From: Mycobacterium lentiflavum
GTDB taxonomy: Bacteria; Actinomycetota; Actinomycetes; Mycobacteriales; Mycobacteriaceae
Length of the DNA stretch: 64,000 nt
Direction: 5' to 3'
Assembly (NCBI RefSeq): GCF_022374895.2
Contig: NZ_CP092423.2
Location: 1,116,001 to 1,180,000, forward strand
A program made the position numbers and the translations under genes. The notes beneath the pieces are model-generated. The model was not told the origin of the DNA. It saw nothing but the letters and a program-made list of their open reading frames with translations, and searched no databases. Positions 8,171 to 17,775 of the stretch are shown piece by piece; the stretch's first letter is position 1; each line of letters starts with the position of its first letter.

Positions 8171-10546
8171 TCAGTTGCTGCCGAGCTGGTGGGCCTGCGT
8201 CCGCCGGTGCGTGGGCTCGCAGCCGGGCGGCTGCGGCGGTGCCGGGAGCAGTGCTTTGCGCTGCCGCACCGCGATGGTTTTCGGCGAGTCCGTCTTGAGC
8301 ACGAGTTCCTCGCCGGCGTGCCGGATGGCCAGCTCACCACTGTCCCCGTCGCTGAGGGTGTAGGTGACGTCGTTGTGGTTGGCGTCGACCATCAGCCGGA
8401 AGGCACGCCACCGCACCCGGAACCGCAGCCGGGTGATGCCGTCGGGCAGCGCGGGATCGATCTCCAGGATGCCGTCGTCGTCGCGCAGGCCGCCGAAGCC
8501 CGCGACGATCGCCATCCAGGCGCCGGCCAGCGATGCCATGTGCAACCCGTCGCGGGTGTTGGAGTGCAGGTCGCGCAGATCGATCAGCGCCGCCTCGTAG
8601 GCGTAGTCATGCGCCAGCTCCAGATGCCCGACCTCCGCGCACATCACGGCCTGACAGCATGCCGACAGCGACGAGTCGCGCACCGTGCGCCGCTCGTAGT
8701 AGTCGACGTTGCGCGCCTTCTGCTCGGGCGTGAACGCGTGGCTTTGCCACTGCATCGCCAGCACCAGATCGGCCTGCTTGATCACCTGCGCCGGGTAGAG
8801 CCGCACATACGGTTCATGCAGCAGCAGCGGATATTTGTGCCGCTTCTCGAAATCCCACTCGGCGAACTTGGTGAAGCCCTCGCACTGCTGGTGAACGCCG
8901 AGCTCTTCGTCGTAGGGGATGCTGACCGCGTCGGCCGCATCGCGCCAGGAGGCCGTCTCCTCGTGGGTGACCCCCATCGCCTCGGCCGCCTCGGGGTGAC
9001 GGTTGCATGCATCGGCGGCCACCACCAGGTTGTGCGCGGCCATCAGATTCGTGAAGACGTTGTCGCGCACGATCGCGGTGTACTCGTCGGGGCCGGTGAC
9101 GCCCTCGAGGTGCCAGACCCCGTGACGGTCGTGATGCCCGAGCGACATCCACAGGCGAGCCGTCTCGACCAGGACCTTCAGGCCGCAGTCGGCCTCCAGC
9201 GACTGATCGCCGGTGACGACGCGGTAGCGCTCGAAGGCCATCGCGATGTCGGCGTTGATGTGGAAGGCCGCGGTGCCGGCCGGCCAGTAACCGGAACACT
9301 CCTGGCCGCGGATGGTCCGCCACGGGAAGCTCACCCCCTCGAGGCCGAGTTCCTTCGCGCGGTCGCGGGCCATGTCCATCGTCGACGCCCGCCAGCGCAA
9401 CGAATCGGCGACCGCGTGCGGCAGCGTGTAGGTGAGCACCGGAAGCACGAAACCCTCGGTGTCCCAGAAGGCGTGGCCGTCGTAGCCCGTTCCGGTCAGC
9501 CCCTTGCTGGGGATGGCGCGGCGCTCGGCCCGAGCGCTGGCCTGCACGAGGTGAAAGAGCCCGAACCGCACCGCTTGCTGGGATTCCGAGTCGCCCTCGA
9601 CCTCGACGTCGGCGTTCTCCCAGAAGTCGTCGAGAAACTCCCGCTGGGCCTTGAGCAGCCCGTCCCACCCGCTGTAGCGGGCGCTGTGCAGCGCGGCGGC
9701 GACCTGGTCACGCAGCGCGGGCCGGGAGCGCTGGCTGGACCAGCCGTACGCGAGGTATTTGACGATGCGCAGCTTCTGGCCGGGGCGCAGCCCGCAGATC
9801 ACGGTGGTGCGCGCCAAGTCCGAACTCGCGTCGTTGGTGACCTCGACCCGTCCGGGCACCTCGACGATGTGATCCATTCCCGCGGCCATCATCAGTTGAC
9901 TCGCCCGGGTCCGGTGCATCAGCAGCGCGCCGCAGTCGGTCTCGTCGTGTTCGACGGCCTCCAACGGGTTTTCCAGGATGGCCGCCACCCGGGGGTCAGC
10001 CGACGTCGTCGGTTGGTCCTCGTTGGTGACGAGCTCGGATTGCACTGTGACACGAACGAACTCGTTGACCGCCTCGACGCAGTACTCGATGGCGGCGACA
10101 CTGCGGTGGGCCAGTGAGACCAACCGGGTGGACGTCACCTTGACTTCCTTGCCCACCGGCGATCGCCAGTGCGCGTTGCGCGTCAGCGTCCCGGCCTTCA
10201 GATCGAGCACGCGCTCGTGCGAGATGAGTTCGCCGTAGCGGACGTCGAACGGCTCATCCTCGACGAACAGCCGCAGGATCTTGCCGTTGGTCACGTCGAC
10301 GATGGTCTGACCGGCCTCCGGATAGCCGTAGCCGGCCTCCGCGTAGGGCAGCGGCCGGATCTCGTAGAACGAGTTCAGATAGGTGCCCGGCAGGCCGTAC
10401 GGTTCCCCCTCGTCGAGGTTGCCGCGTAGCCCGATGTGCCCGTTGGACAAGGCAAACAGCGATTCGGACTGGGCGATCAGGTTCAGGTCGAGCCGCGTCT
10501 CGCGGACCACCCACGGTTCGACCGGGAAGGCTTCCTGAGTGATCAT
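8171..10546 (-). CDS. GH65-family disaccharide phosphorylase/hydrolase
   Basis: A 791-residue glycoside hydrolase family 65 protein (maltose, trehalose or kojibiose phosphorylase group), resembling M. tuberculosis Rv3401. The N-terminal beta-sandwich holds the [10 protein letters not shown] signature. The (alpha/alpha)6 barrel has the FWDTE substrate-site motif and the general-acid motif TGPDEYT (Glu488). The C-terminal beta-sheet domain ends in a Pro/Gln-rich tail. The start ATG overlaps the stop of the HAD phosphomutase gene (ATGA), so both are one operon. The pair would phosphorolyse an alpha-glucoside to beta-glucose-1-phosphate and convert that to glucose-6-phosphate. The exact disaccharide cannot be told from sequence. 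Confidence 0.88.
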   Translation of the reverse strand: MITQEAFPVEPWVVRETRLDLNLIAQSESLFALSNGHIGLRGNLDEGEPYGLPGTYLNSFYEIRPLPYAEAGYGYPEAGQTIVDVTNGKILRLFVEDEPFDVRYGELISHERVLDLKAGTLTRNAHWRSPVGKEVKVTSTRLVSLAHRSVAAIEYCVEAVNEFVRVTVQSELVTNEDQPTTSADPRVAAILENPLEAVEHDETDCGALLMHRTRASQLMMAAGMDHIVEVPGRVEVTNDASSDLARTTVICGLRPGQKLRIVKYLAYGWSSQRSRPALRDQVAAALHSARYSGWDGLLKAQREFLDDFWENADVEVEGDSESQQAVRFGLFHLVQASARAERRAIPSKGLTGTGYDGHAFWDTEGFVLPVLTYTLPHAVADSLRWRASTMDMARDRAKELGLEGVSFPWRTIRGQECSGYWPAGTAAFHINADIAMAFERYRVVTGDQSLEADCGLKVLVETARLWMSLGHHDRHGVWHLEGVTGPDEYTAIVRDNVFTNLMAAHNLVVAADACNRHPEAAEAMGVTHEETASWRDAADAVSIPYDEELGVHQQCEGFTKFAEWDFEKRHKYPLLLHEPYVRLYPAQVIKQADLVLAMQWQSHAFTPEQKARNVDYYERRTVRDSSLSACCQAVMCAEVGHLELAHDYAYEAALIDLRDLHSNTRDGLHMASLAGAWMAIVAGFGGLRDDDGILEIDPALPDGITRLRFRVRWRAFRLMVDANHNDVTYTLSDGDSGELAIRHAGEELVLKTDSPKTIAVRQRKALLPAPPQPPGCEPTHRRTQAHQLGSN

Positions 10547-11283
10547 GGCTGCAACAATTCTGCGAGGTCGGTGACCACGACGTCGGCGCCGTTCTTGAGC
10601 AGATCTTCGGCCTGGCCGACTCGGTCAACACCCACCACGTAGCCGAAGTTACCGGCATGACCTGCTGCCACTCCCGACAGAGCGTCCTCGAACACGGCGG
10701 CCGCGTCGGGGGCGACGTCGAGCAGCTGCGCCCCCCGCAGATAGGAATCGGGCGCGGGTTTGCCTTTGATGTGTTCCTCGCGCAGCGTCACCCCGTCCAC
10801 CCGCTGCTGGACGAACCGCTCCAGCCCGGTGATCTCGAGCACCTCGCGGGTGTTGGCGCTCGACGATACGACGGCGATGCCCAGGCCCGCGGCCGAGGCC
10901 GCCTCCAGGTAACGCCGTGACCCGTCGAACACCTCGACGCCGTCTCGCTCGAGCACCTTCTGGAACATGTCGTTCTTGCGGTTGCCCAGACCGTAAACGG
11001 TTTCGGCATCGCCGGAGTCGTCGTGATCGCCGTCGGGCAGTTCGATGCCCCGGCTGTGCAGAAACGACCGGACCCCGTCTTCACGCTTCTTGCCGTCCAC
11101 GTATGTCCGGTAGTCCGCGGCGGCATCGAAGGGCACGAACTTCTCCCCGGTGCGCTCGGCGCGCTGGGACAGGTAAGCGTCGAACATGGCCTTCCAGGCC
11201 TTGGTATGCACGCTTGCGGTGTCGGTCAGCACCCCGTCGAGGTCGAACAGGCAAGCACGCACCTTCTCTGGCAGACCCAGCAC
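10543..11283 (-). CDS. HAD hydrolase, beta-phosphoglucomutase-like
   Basis: A 246-residue HAD-superfamily protein with the nucleophile motif DLDGVLTDT at the N-terminus, motif II VVSSSAN, the motif III lysine in KGKPAPDSY and the acidic motif FEDALSG. The helical cap lies between residues about 30 and 110. This architecture fits beta-phosphoglucomutases that interconvert beta-glucose-1-phosphate and glucose-6-phosphate. It is upstream of and overlaps the GH65 gene by 4 bp, the usual phosphorylase-mutase pairing. The start is GTG at 11283 with GAGG about 7 nt upstream. The closest M. tuberculosis relative I recall is Rv3400. Confidence 0.87.
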   Translation of the reverse strand: MLGLPEKVRACLFDLDGVLTDTASVHTKAWKAMFDAYLSQRAERTGEKFVPFDAAADYRTYVDGKKREDGVRSFLHSRGIELPDGDHDDSGDAETVYGLGNRKNDMFQKVLERDGVEVFDGSRRYLEAASAAGLGIAVVSSSANTREVLEITGLERFVQQRVDGVTLREEHIKGKPAPDSYLRGAQLLDVAPDAAAVFEDALSGVAAGHAGNFGYVVGVDRVGQAEDLLKNGADVVVTDLAELLQP

Positions 11284-11466
11284 CGAGGATCCTCACTGTA
11301 GGAGTAGTTGGGCGATACCACTCCACCATGCTTGACCTCAGGTCGCCAGCGAACTCACATACTTGCCACCCGACGGACGACGCGAACCATCTCGGCGGGG
11401 ATCGGGATTCGGGTTAGTCGCGGTCGGGCGCCCGGATTTGTCGTACCTCGATGTGATGATGTCGTT

Positions 11467-12735
11467 ATGTCTTCGACCGTATCCGCCGGCGCTGTGGCGG
11501 TGAGTCCTGGCGAGCGGCTGGAGGTGTTGTTCGAGGAGTTGGCGGAGTTGACGGGTCAGCGTAATGCGATTGATGGGCGCATCGTGGAGATCGTGGCCGA
11601 GGTCGATCGCGACGAGCTGTGTGGCGTGACGGGCGCGCGGTCGGTGGCGGCGTTGGTGGCCTGGAAGCTCGGTTGCTCGTCGGCAAATGCCCACACGATC
11701 GCCACGATCGCGGGCCGGCTGGCGGAGTTTCCCCGCTGCGCTCAGGGTATGCGGGAGGGGCGACTGTCGGCCGATCAGGTCGGTGTGATCGCGGCGCGGG
11801 CCGGGGCGGGAGCTGATGAGCACTACGCGGCGCTGGCAGAGGTCGCGACGGTCAGCCAGTTGCGCACCGCGGTCAAGCTGGAACCGCGACCCGAGCCTCA
11901 GCCGCAACCTCAACCTTCGATTACCAAAACCTGCGACGAGGAGTTCACGTGTTGGCGGATCAAACTGCCGCACCACGACGCCGCAAAGTTCGACGCCGCC
12001 TTGGCGTCTCATCGCGATGCGCTGATCGCCGAGTGGAAGCTTGCGCACGGCAAGGGTGACGGCGCGTCAGATCTGCGGCCGCCGGTGCCGGGCACTGTCG
12101 AGGCGTTGATGCGCCTGGTCGAGACGGGGTGGGACGCCGAGGCGGCCCGCCGCCCGCATGGGCAGCACACCACTGTGGTGGTGCACGTCGATGTGGAGCA
12201 GCGTGTTGCGGCGCTGCATTTGGGTCCGCTGCTGTCCGAGGCCGAGCGCCGCTACCTGAGCTGTGATGCCAGCTGTGAAGTGTGGTTCGAACGCCACGGC
12301 GAGGTCATCGGTGCCGGGCGCGCAACCCGGCTGGTCAACCGGCGGCTGCGCCGCGCGCTCGAGTATCGCCATCCCGCGTGCGCGGTTCCTGGCTGTGGGG
12401 CCACGCGTGGTCTGCACGCCCATCACATCCGGCACTGGGAAGACGGCGGCTCCACCGAGTTGGTCAACCTGGTGTTGGTGTGCCCGTATCACCATCGGTT
12501 GCACCATCGGGGCGTGATCACCATCACCGGCTCCGCGGACGCTCTCATCGTCACCGACCACACCGGCCGACCGCTCAGCCCGGGATCGCTGGCGCGCCCA
12601 CCAACCCAACCCCCGCCCGCTGTCCCGCCATGCCCCGGGCCCACCGGCGAACGCGCCCAGTGGTGGTGGTATGAACCCTTCCAACCACAACCACCACCAA
12701 CACACAACCAGACCAATCACCCGGTCCCGTGCTGA
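11467..12735 (+). CDS. DUF222/HNH endonuclease-domain protein (13E12 repeat family)
   Basis: A 422-residue member of the REP13E12/DUF222 family, which is abundant and variable in copy number in slow-growing mycobacteria. The N-terminal half (residues 1-230) is the DUF222 helical region. The HNH nuclease motif sits near residues 300-345: CAVPGCG, then HAHHIRHWEDGG, then CPYHHRLHH, giving a zinc-binding Cys pair and HNH histidines. A low-complexity PQPQPQP stretch divides the DUF222 part. The C-terminal tail is Pro-rich. The ATG at 11467 is the first start after a run of non-initiating codons; the only upstream in-frame ATG (11308) would add 53 unlikely residues. Function is unknown. It marks the left border of an accessory block. 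Confidence 0.82.
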   Translation: MSSTVSAGAVAVSPGERLEVLFEELAELTGQRNAIDGRIVEIVAEVDRDELCGVTGARSVAALVAWKLGCSSANAHTIATIAGRLAEFPRCAQGMREGRLSADQVGVIAARAGAGADEHYAALAEVATVSQLRTAVKLEPRPEPQPQPQPSITKTCDEEFTCWRIKLPHHDAAKFDAALASHRDALIAEWKLAHGKGDGASDLRPPVPGTVEALMRLVETGWDAEAARRPHGQHTTVVVHVDVEQRVAALHLGPLLSEAERRYLSCDASCEVWFERHGEVIGAGRATRLVNRRLRRALEYRHPACAVPGCGATRGLHAHHIRHWEDGGSTELVNLVLVCPYHHRLHHRGVITITGSADALIVTDHTGRPLSPGSLARPPTQPPPAVPPCPGPTGERAQWWWYEPFQPQPPPTHNQTNHPVPC

Positions 12736-12768
12736 CCCTCAAACACACTGGGGCATAAAGAAATTCGT

Positions 12769-13620
12769 TCACCTCACCCGGCTGGCTGTCGCATCGCGCG
12801 GCAGTTGACCCGCACTGTCCGCTCGGGCGATGCCCTGGATGACCCGCAGCCGCCCGTCCGACAACGCGGCGGTGAGGTTCTGCGCCTTGCGGGCGAAGTC
12901 GGCCACGAAGGCGTGCAGCCCCAGCGGGCCGGCGGGCTGGGCCAGCAGCGCCTGCATGACGGCGCCCGCCTGGTCGGTGAGATCGTTCCACTGTTCGACG
13001 ACGAATCCGCAAGACTCGATGACCGAACGCAACTCGTCGGGGCACAGCAGATGGCTGTGTGCGGGTTGGTCGGCCCAGGGCAGCGGATAGGAGAGGTCGC
13101 GACCATCACCAATGGTGATGTCCCACAAGGCAAGACGGCCGCCGCTAACCAGCACCCGGCGAGCCTCCGAGTACAGGCGTGCCTTGTCGGCCACGTTCAT
13201 CTGGACATGCTGGCTAATCGCGACGTCGAAGCCGGCATCCGCGAAGGGGAGTGCGGTGACATCGCCTTGATGAACCGATATCCGGTCGTCCAGCCCGACG
13301 AGTCGATTGAGCCATCGGTTCGTTTCGCAGTATTCCTCGGTGAGGTCGACGGCCGTGACGGTGCAGGCGAAGCGGTCGGCGACGTAACGCGCGGTGCCGC
13401 CGACCCCGCTGCCCGCGTCGAGTACCGCACTCTCGCTGGTGATCCCGGCGAGGTCCACCAGCGCAGCGGTCGCGATGCGGCCCATGGTGTGGAAATCCTC
13501 GAGCAGGCCGAGGTCGGCGGGCGCCAGATGCTCGAGGTCTTTTCCGGCGGCGAGCAGCGCCTGCTCGATGTTGTGCTGCGAGAGACCGGTCGAATACTGG
13601 GTTCCCTGGCTGGTGGTCAT
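12769..13620 (-). CDS. Class I SAM-dependent methyltransferase
   Basis: A 283-residue Rossmann methyltransferase. Motif I is LDAGSGVGG (near residue 67), the acidic loop TAVDLTEEY follows, and the motif IV region is FDVAISQHVQMNV. It resembles small-molecule N- or O-methyltransferases of the UbiE/dimethylglycine group. Its ATG overlaps the stop of the upstream efflux-pump gene by 4 bp, so both are on one transcript. The pairing of a modifying enzyme with a drug exporter under a divergent HxlR regulator suggests detoxification or export of a small molecule. The substrate is unknown. Confidence 0.82.
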   Translation of the reverse strand: MTTSQGTQYSTGLSQHNIEQALLAAGKDLEHLAPADLGLLEDFHTMGRIATAALVDLAGITSESAVLDAGSGVGGTARYVADRFACTVTAVDLTEEYCETNRWLNRLVGLDDRISVHQGDVTALPFADAGFDVAISQHVQMNVADKARLYSEARRVLVSGGRLALWDITIGDGRDLSYPLPWADQPAHSHLLCPDELRSVIESCGFVVEQWNDLTDQAGAVMQALLAQPAGPLGLHAFVADFARKAQNLTAALSDGRLRVIQGIARADSAGQLPRDATASRVR

Positions 13621-15122
13621 GCTGCAATCCTTTCTAATTGCCGTGCCGGTAGCAGACCCGCGACGACGATCGCCGCGGCCAGTGCGATCCCCGCGCAGAC
13701 CAGCGAGCCGACTTGCAGGCCGTCCAGGAAAGCGTGGTTGACGGCGGCGCGCACCGGGCCGGCCCGCTCTGCGGGAAGCTGTTCGATCACTTTGTGCGCC
13801 GCCGCCATTGAACTGCGCATCGTGGCGGTGACGCTGGTCGGCAAGGTGGCCAGCGCGGGTGCGGTGCCCAGGTGTGCGGAGTAGACCGAGGCGAAGACGC
13901 TGCCCACGATGGCCACTCCCAGGGTGCCGCCGAGCTCACGGGTGGTGTCGTTGACGGCCGAGCCGATCCCGGCCTTGTCGGCGGACAGCGAACCCATGAT
14001 CGATTCGGTGGCCGGCGAAAACGTCAGGCCGAGGCCGCCGCCGAGCAGCAGCATCTGCGTGGCGATCTCGGTGTAACTCGTCGCGGCATCCGCGGTCGAT
14101 GCCCACGCCAGGCCGGCCGCGAACACGGCCAGGCCTCCGGCCACGACGGCGGTGGTACCGATGCGCTCCACCAGCCGCGGCCCCAGGACGCTGGCTAACG
14201 CGATCGAGATGGCGACCGGCAGCAATCGCACGCCGCTCTGAAAAGCGCTGTACTCCTTGATGAATTGGAAGTACTGAGTGATGACGAAGATAAAGCCGAA
14301 CAAGGTGAGAAAGCCCGCGGTCACCGCCAGGCTGCCGCCGGAGAACCGGCGATTGGCGAACACCGTGACGTCCAGCATGGGATGGGTACTGCGGCGCTCC
14401 CACCACGCGAACCCGACGAGCAGGACGGCCGCTAGGGCGAATCCGACCACGGCGCGGGGACTGGTCCAGCCCCACGTCGGCGCCTCGATGACGGTATAGA
14501 CCAGCGCGGTGACGCCCGCCGCCGACAGCACCAGGCCGGGCACGTCGACGCGAGGTGCCGCGGGGTCGCGAGAAGTCGGCACGAACAAGACGCCGCCGGT
14601 GATGGCGATCACCGCGATCGGGATGTTCACCATGAAGATGGCGCCCCACCAGAAATGCTCCAGCAGCCAGCCACCGCTGATCGGCCCCACGGCCACGCCG
14701 ACACCGACCATCGCCGCCCACAGCCCAATCGCCTTGGCGCGGGGGACGGGGTCGGTGAAGATGTTGGTGATCAAACCCAGTGTGGTCGGGAAGATCAGCG
14801 CCGCGCCCACCCCCATGGCGGCCCGCGCCGCGATCAGCTGATCCGCGGAATTCGCCTGCGCCGCAAGGCCTGACGTGATCGCAAACAGTGCGAGGCCGGC
14901 ATTGAGCCAGCCCCTTCTGCCGTAGCGGTCGCTGAGGCTGCCGGCCGACAGCAGCAGGCCGGACATGACCAGGGTGTAGGCGTCGACGATCCATTGCAGC
15001 TGCGCGGTGTCGGCATTGAGTTCGCGCGACAGCGTGGGCAGGGCGACGTTGACGATGGTGGCGTCGACGCTGATCACGAAGACGCCGAGGCAGATGACGG
15101 CGAGCGCGAGGTTCTTACGCAT
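13617..15122 (-). CDS. MFS drug exporter, DHA2 family (14 TM)
   Basis: A 501-residue EmrB/QacA-type proton-driven efflux pump. The DHA2 motif DATIVNVALPTL lies in TM1. The loop motif SDRYGRRGW follows TM2, and motif C, GVGVAVGPISGG, is in TM5. Many hydrophobic segments continue to the C-terminus. I chose the ATG at 15122 (MRKNLALA). The open frame reaches 31 codons further, but into the AT-rich intergenic promoter region and over the divergent HxlR start. It is the first gene of a two-gene operon with the methyltransferase and probably exports a drug or metabolite under HxlR control. Confidence 0.87.
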   Translation of the reverse strand: MRKNLALAVICLGVFVISVDATIVNVALPTLSRELNADTAQLQWIVDAYTLVMSGLLLSAGSLSDRYGRRGWLNAGLALFAITSGLAAQANSADQLIAARAAMGVGAALIFPTTLGLITNIFTDPVPRAKAIGLWAAMVGVGVAVGPISGGWLLEHFWWGAIFMVNIPIAVIAITGGVLFVPTSRDPAAPRVDVPGLVLSAAGVTALVYTVIEAPTWGWTSPRAVVGFALAAVLLVGFAWWERRSTHPMLDVTVFANRRFSGGSLAVTAGFLTLFGFIFVITQYFQFIKEYSAFQSGVRLLPVAISIALASVLGPRLVERIGTTAVVAGGLAVFAAGLAWASTADAATSYTEIATQMLLLGGGLGLTFSPATESIMGSLSADKAGIGSAVNDTTRELGGTLGVAIVGSVFASVYSAHLGTAPALATLPTSVTATMRSSMAAAHKVIEQLPAERAGPVRAAVNHAFLDGLQVGSLVCAGIALAAAIVVAGLLPARQLERIAA

Positions 15123-15198
15123 GGACGAGACAGTAAACGCGATAGACAAATAAATCAACCATAAGATAGAAAAACATGTCTTCCGCTGGTAAACTGCG

Positions 15199-15840
15199 GT
15201 GGTGCGGACACGCAACTACAACCAGAACTGCCCGATCGCGCGCGGACTCGACGTCTTGGGTGAGCGCTGGACGCTGCTGATCCTGCGTGAGTTGATCGGC
15301 GGTCCGCGGCGCTACGGCGATCTGCGCGCCGAATTGCCCGGCATCGCAACCAATCTGCTAGCCGAGCGGCTCAAGGAGCTCCAAGACGCCGGGCTCGTCG
15401 ATCGGACCGACCTGCCGGCACCGATCGGACGCACGGTTTACACGCTCAGCGACATGGGCTGGCAGCGGGTGCTGCCGATCATGCAAAGCTTCGCCTGGTT
15501 CGGCCTGGACTACCTGGACCCGATCGGTGAAGGACCGGTAACGCCGCTCAACGGGTTCCTGGCCGGCATCCTGCTGGGTTTCGACTCAGGCAAGGCGGCG
15601 GGACTCGAGGCGGCGTGCCGAGCCGAAATCGATGGTCGCCGTTTCGATTTCGTGGTTACCCAGGGGCGCCTGGCCGCCGGTCGCGGCGAGCCGGCGGTGA
15701 CGATCACCGCCAGTGCGGCAGACCTCGTGACGGCCCGTCTCGCGGCGAGCGACGCCAAGCGCAAGGCGGCCTTGCGTCGAATCGCCTTCATCGGTGAGCC
15801 GGGAGCCGTCGACACCCTTCGTCGGGCGTTCTCGCTGTAG
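15199..15840 (+). CDS. HxlR-family transcriptional regulator with C-terminal SCP2-like extension
   Basis: A 213-residue protein. Residues 5-105 are an HxlR winged helix: CPIARGLDVLGERWTLLILR, then RRYGDLRAELPGI, then a wing ending GRTVYTLSD. The remaining ~100 residues look like the sterol-carrier-like ligand domain found in actinobacterial HxlR proteins. Translation starts at GTG 15199 or the next codon, GTG 15202. The gene diverges from the MFS exporter across a 76-bp AT-rich gap, so it very likely controls that operon. HxlR proteins usually sense thiol-reactive or quinone-like compounds, but this one's ligand is unknown. Confidence 0.85.
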   Translation: MVRTRNYNQNCPIARGLDVLGERWTLLILRELIGGPRRYGDLRAELPGIATNLLAERLKELQDAGLVDRTDLPAPIGRTVYTLSDMGWQRVLPIMQSFAWFGLDYLDPIGEGPVTPLNGFLAGILLGFDSGKAAGLEAACRAEIDGRRFDFVVTQGRLAAGRGEPAVTITASAADLVTARLAASDAKRKAALRRIAFIGEPGAVDTLRRAFSL

Positions 15841-15843
15841 GCC

Positions 15844-16497
15844 TCAATCCCGGATTTTGAGCAGGGCGTCGATCAGCGCCTGGGCCAGGAACCTGCCGTA
15901 GCGAATGGCCGACCAACCCCGTTCCAGGACAAGGAGTTCGTAGAGCTCGGGTGCGTGGTACGTCCACAGCACGTCGCGCGCTTCCTTAGCGCTGACTCGC
16001 AACTGACCCGTCCGGGCGAGGTCTGCCGCGAACATCGTCATGCCGTCCAGCGTTTCCTGCCGCGTCTGCTTCCAGACCTCGCCGGCGTCCGGCGACGACG
16101 CGGCGCCATCGCGCGCGAGGAGCTGGACCGGAACGCTGCGCGGCATGATCGTGGCCAGGTGTTCGGCGTACATTGCCAGTTTGCGAGCCGCGTCGGTTTC
16201 GTCGGCAACGGCCTGGATCACCTCTCGCTGGACCATCGGGATCGGCTCGTCGTCGCCGGCGACGGACACATCGAAGAGCGCTTTGAGCACGCCCGCCTTC
16301 GTCGCGAACGCCTTGTACACCGTTTCGACCGATACGCCGGCGTCCCGCGCGATTTCGGCGATTGTCGTCGCCGCGTAGCCCTGGGCCAGGAACCGCTGCC
16401 GGGCGGCCGCGAGCACCGCGTCCCTATTGCGCTGGGCCTGCTCGCGCCGCCGGGTCGAGTCGTAGCGGCGGGGGGCCTGCTTGTTGACAGATCCCAT
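15844..16497 (-). CDS. TetR-family transcriptional regulator
   Basis: A 217-residue TetR protein. The N-terminal HTH reads AVLAAARQRFLAQGYAATTI, then AEIARDAGVSVETVYKAFATK, and a helical ligand domain follows. I prefer the ATG at 16497 (MGSVNKQ). The open frame extends 25 codons further, but through the operator region into the divergent gene. It faces the flavin monooxygenase gene across 59 bp that contain two 16-bp palindromes, so it most likely represses that gene and itself. Its stop is 4 bp from the HxlR stop (convergent). Confidence 0.87.
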   Translation of the reverse strand: MGSVNKQAPRRYDSTRRREQAQRNRDAVLAAARQRFLAQGYAATTIAEIARDAGVSVETVYKAFATKAGVLKALFDVSVAGDDEPIPMVQREVIQAVADETDAARKLAMYAEHLATIMPRSVPVQLLARDGAASSPDAGEVWKQTRQETLDGMTMFAADLARTGQLRVSAKEARDVLWTYHAPELYELLVLERGWSAIRYGRFLAQALIDALLKIRD

Positions 16498-16503
16498 AAT
16501 TAA

Positions 16504-16538
16504 GTACAAGCTCCTGTATTGAATACTAGTTACTGTAT
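16504..16538. promoter_or_regulatory. Twin 16-bp palindromic operators for the TetR regulator
   Basis: Two related imperfect palindromes, GTACAAGCTCCTGTAT (16504-16519) and ATACTAGTTACTGTAT (16523-16538), start 19 bp apart. On the minus strand both read ATACAGKARCTWGTAY. They fill the gap between the divergent TetR and monooxygenase genes, as expected for cooperative binding of two TetR dimers. Confidence 0.65.
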
Positions 16539-16556
16539 GAAAATAGGGAACGTGAC

Positions 16557-17753
16557 ATGACAAGTGCAACATGCCGCGCCGTCAGCCTGTCGAACGGCGC
16601 CGATTCCATCGCGGTGGCGCGCGCCCTGGCACCCGAGATCACGCGCCGCGCCGACGAAGCCGAGGCCCTCGGGACATTGCCCCTCGATCTGGTCGAGCGA
16701 CTGCGCGCGGCCGGCATTTTCCGTGCCATGCAACCGCGCTTGCTCGGCGGGTTCGAAATAGCCCCGGTCGACAACATTCAGATGATCGAGGAACTGGCGC
16801 GTGCCGACGGTTCCACCGGCTGGGTGGCCGCCATCGGCGGCGGTGCGCCGGCATTCACCGCCTGGCTTGAACCCGCAGTCGCGGCAACGCTGTTCGGTTC
16901 GGACGCCGACTTCCTGTCGGCCACGATCTTCGCGCCCACCGGGCGTGCCGTGCCGGACGGTGGGGAGAGGTTCGGCGTCGACGGGCGATGGCCGTTCGCC
17001 AGTGGTTGCCGCCACGCCGAGTGGATACTGGCCGGGGTCTTCGTCTTCGACGGCGACCAGCCGCGAATGATCCCCGAGCAAGGCCCCGACCAGCGGCTCG
17101 CGTTCTTCCCGCGAGCCGACGCCGAGATCGTCGACAACTGGGACGTCCTGGGGCTGCGCGCCACCGGCAGCAACGACGTGGCCGCCCAAGGTCTCAAAGT
17201 CCCCGGCGAACACACCATCAGCCCGTTCTTCCATTCGGCCCGCCACGACGGCCCGTTGTGGAGAATTCCGTTCTTCACGCTCGCCGGGATCGGCATGGTC
17301 GGTGTCCCGCTCGGGATCGCGCGGCGCGCACTCGACGAATTCACCGATCTCGCGACCACGAAGCTGCGTGCCATGGCGTCCGAGCCGCTCGCGAAGGATG
17401 CCGCTGTCCAGGTCGAGTTCGCCAGTGCCGAAGCCAGTTTGAGGTCTGCGCGGGCATTCGTACTCGATGAGGTCAATGCGCTGTGGGACACCGCCGTCGC
17501 CGGTGACCCGCCGTCGCTCGAGCAGCGTGCCGGCTTCCGGCTTGCCGCGTTGGCGGCGATGCGCGCGGCACGTCAGGTGGTCGATACGACGTTCGAGTTG
17601 ACCGGTGCGGGCGCGGTGCACGCGAGCCACCCGCTGCAGCGCTGCTTCCGGGATCTGCACACCGTCAGCCAGCACGCGTACTTCAGCCCGTCCGCGCTGA
17701 AGCGGTACGCCAACACCCGATTCGGCATTGAACAACCGACCTACCTGATGTGA
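16557..17753 (+). CDS. Flavin-dependent monooxygenase, acyl-CoA dehydrogenase fold (HsaA/HpaB-like group D)
   Basis: A 398-residue protein with the acyl-CoA dehydrogenase fold but without a dehydrogenase catalytic Glu that I could place. N-terminal residues include EELARADGSTGWVAAIGGG, the flavin/substrate-site motif WDVLGLRATGSNDV lies near residue 195, and the helical C-terminal domain has the DLHTVSQHAYFSP motif. These are seen in two-component, reduced-flavin monooxygenases such as HsaA, DszC-like and pigment-biosynthesis hydroxylases. A separate flavin reductase is needed, and none is next to it. Control is likely by the divergent TetR. The substrate is unknown, probably an aromatic or steroid-like compound. 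Confidence 0.8.
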   Translation: MTSATCRAVSLSNGADSIAVARALAPEITRRADEAEALGTLPLDLVERLRAAGIFRAMQPRLLGGFEIAPVDNIQMIEELARADGSTGWVAAIGGGAPAFTAWLEPAVAATLFGSDADFLSATIFAPTGRAVPDGGERFGVDGRWPFASGCRHAEWILAGVFVFDGDQPRMIPEQGPDQRLAFFPRADAEIVDNWDVLGLRATGSNDVAAQGLKVPGEHTISPFFHSARHDGPLWRIPFFTLAGIGMVGVPLGIARRALDEFTDLATTKLRAMASEPLAKDAAVQVEFASAEASLRSARAFVLDEVNALWDTAVAGDPPSLEQRAGFRLAALAAMRAARQVVDTTFELTGAGAVHASHPLQRCFRDLHTVSQHAYFSPSALKRYANTRFGIEQPTYLM

Positions 17754-17775
17754 CGCGTGGCGAAGCCCCCCGGCC

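Noticed and set aside
16497..16572. Longer TetR N-terminus from 16572
   Set aside because: It would run through both operators and into the divergent monooxygenase gene.
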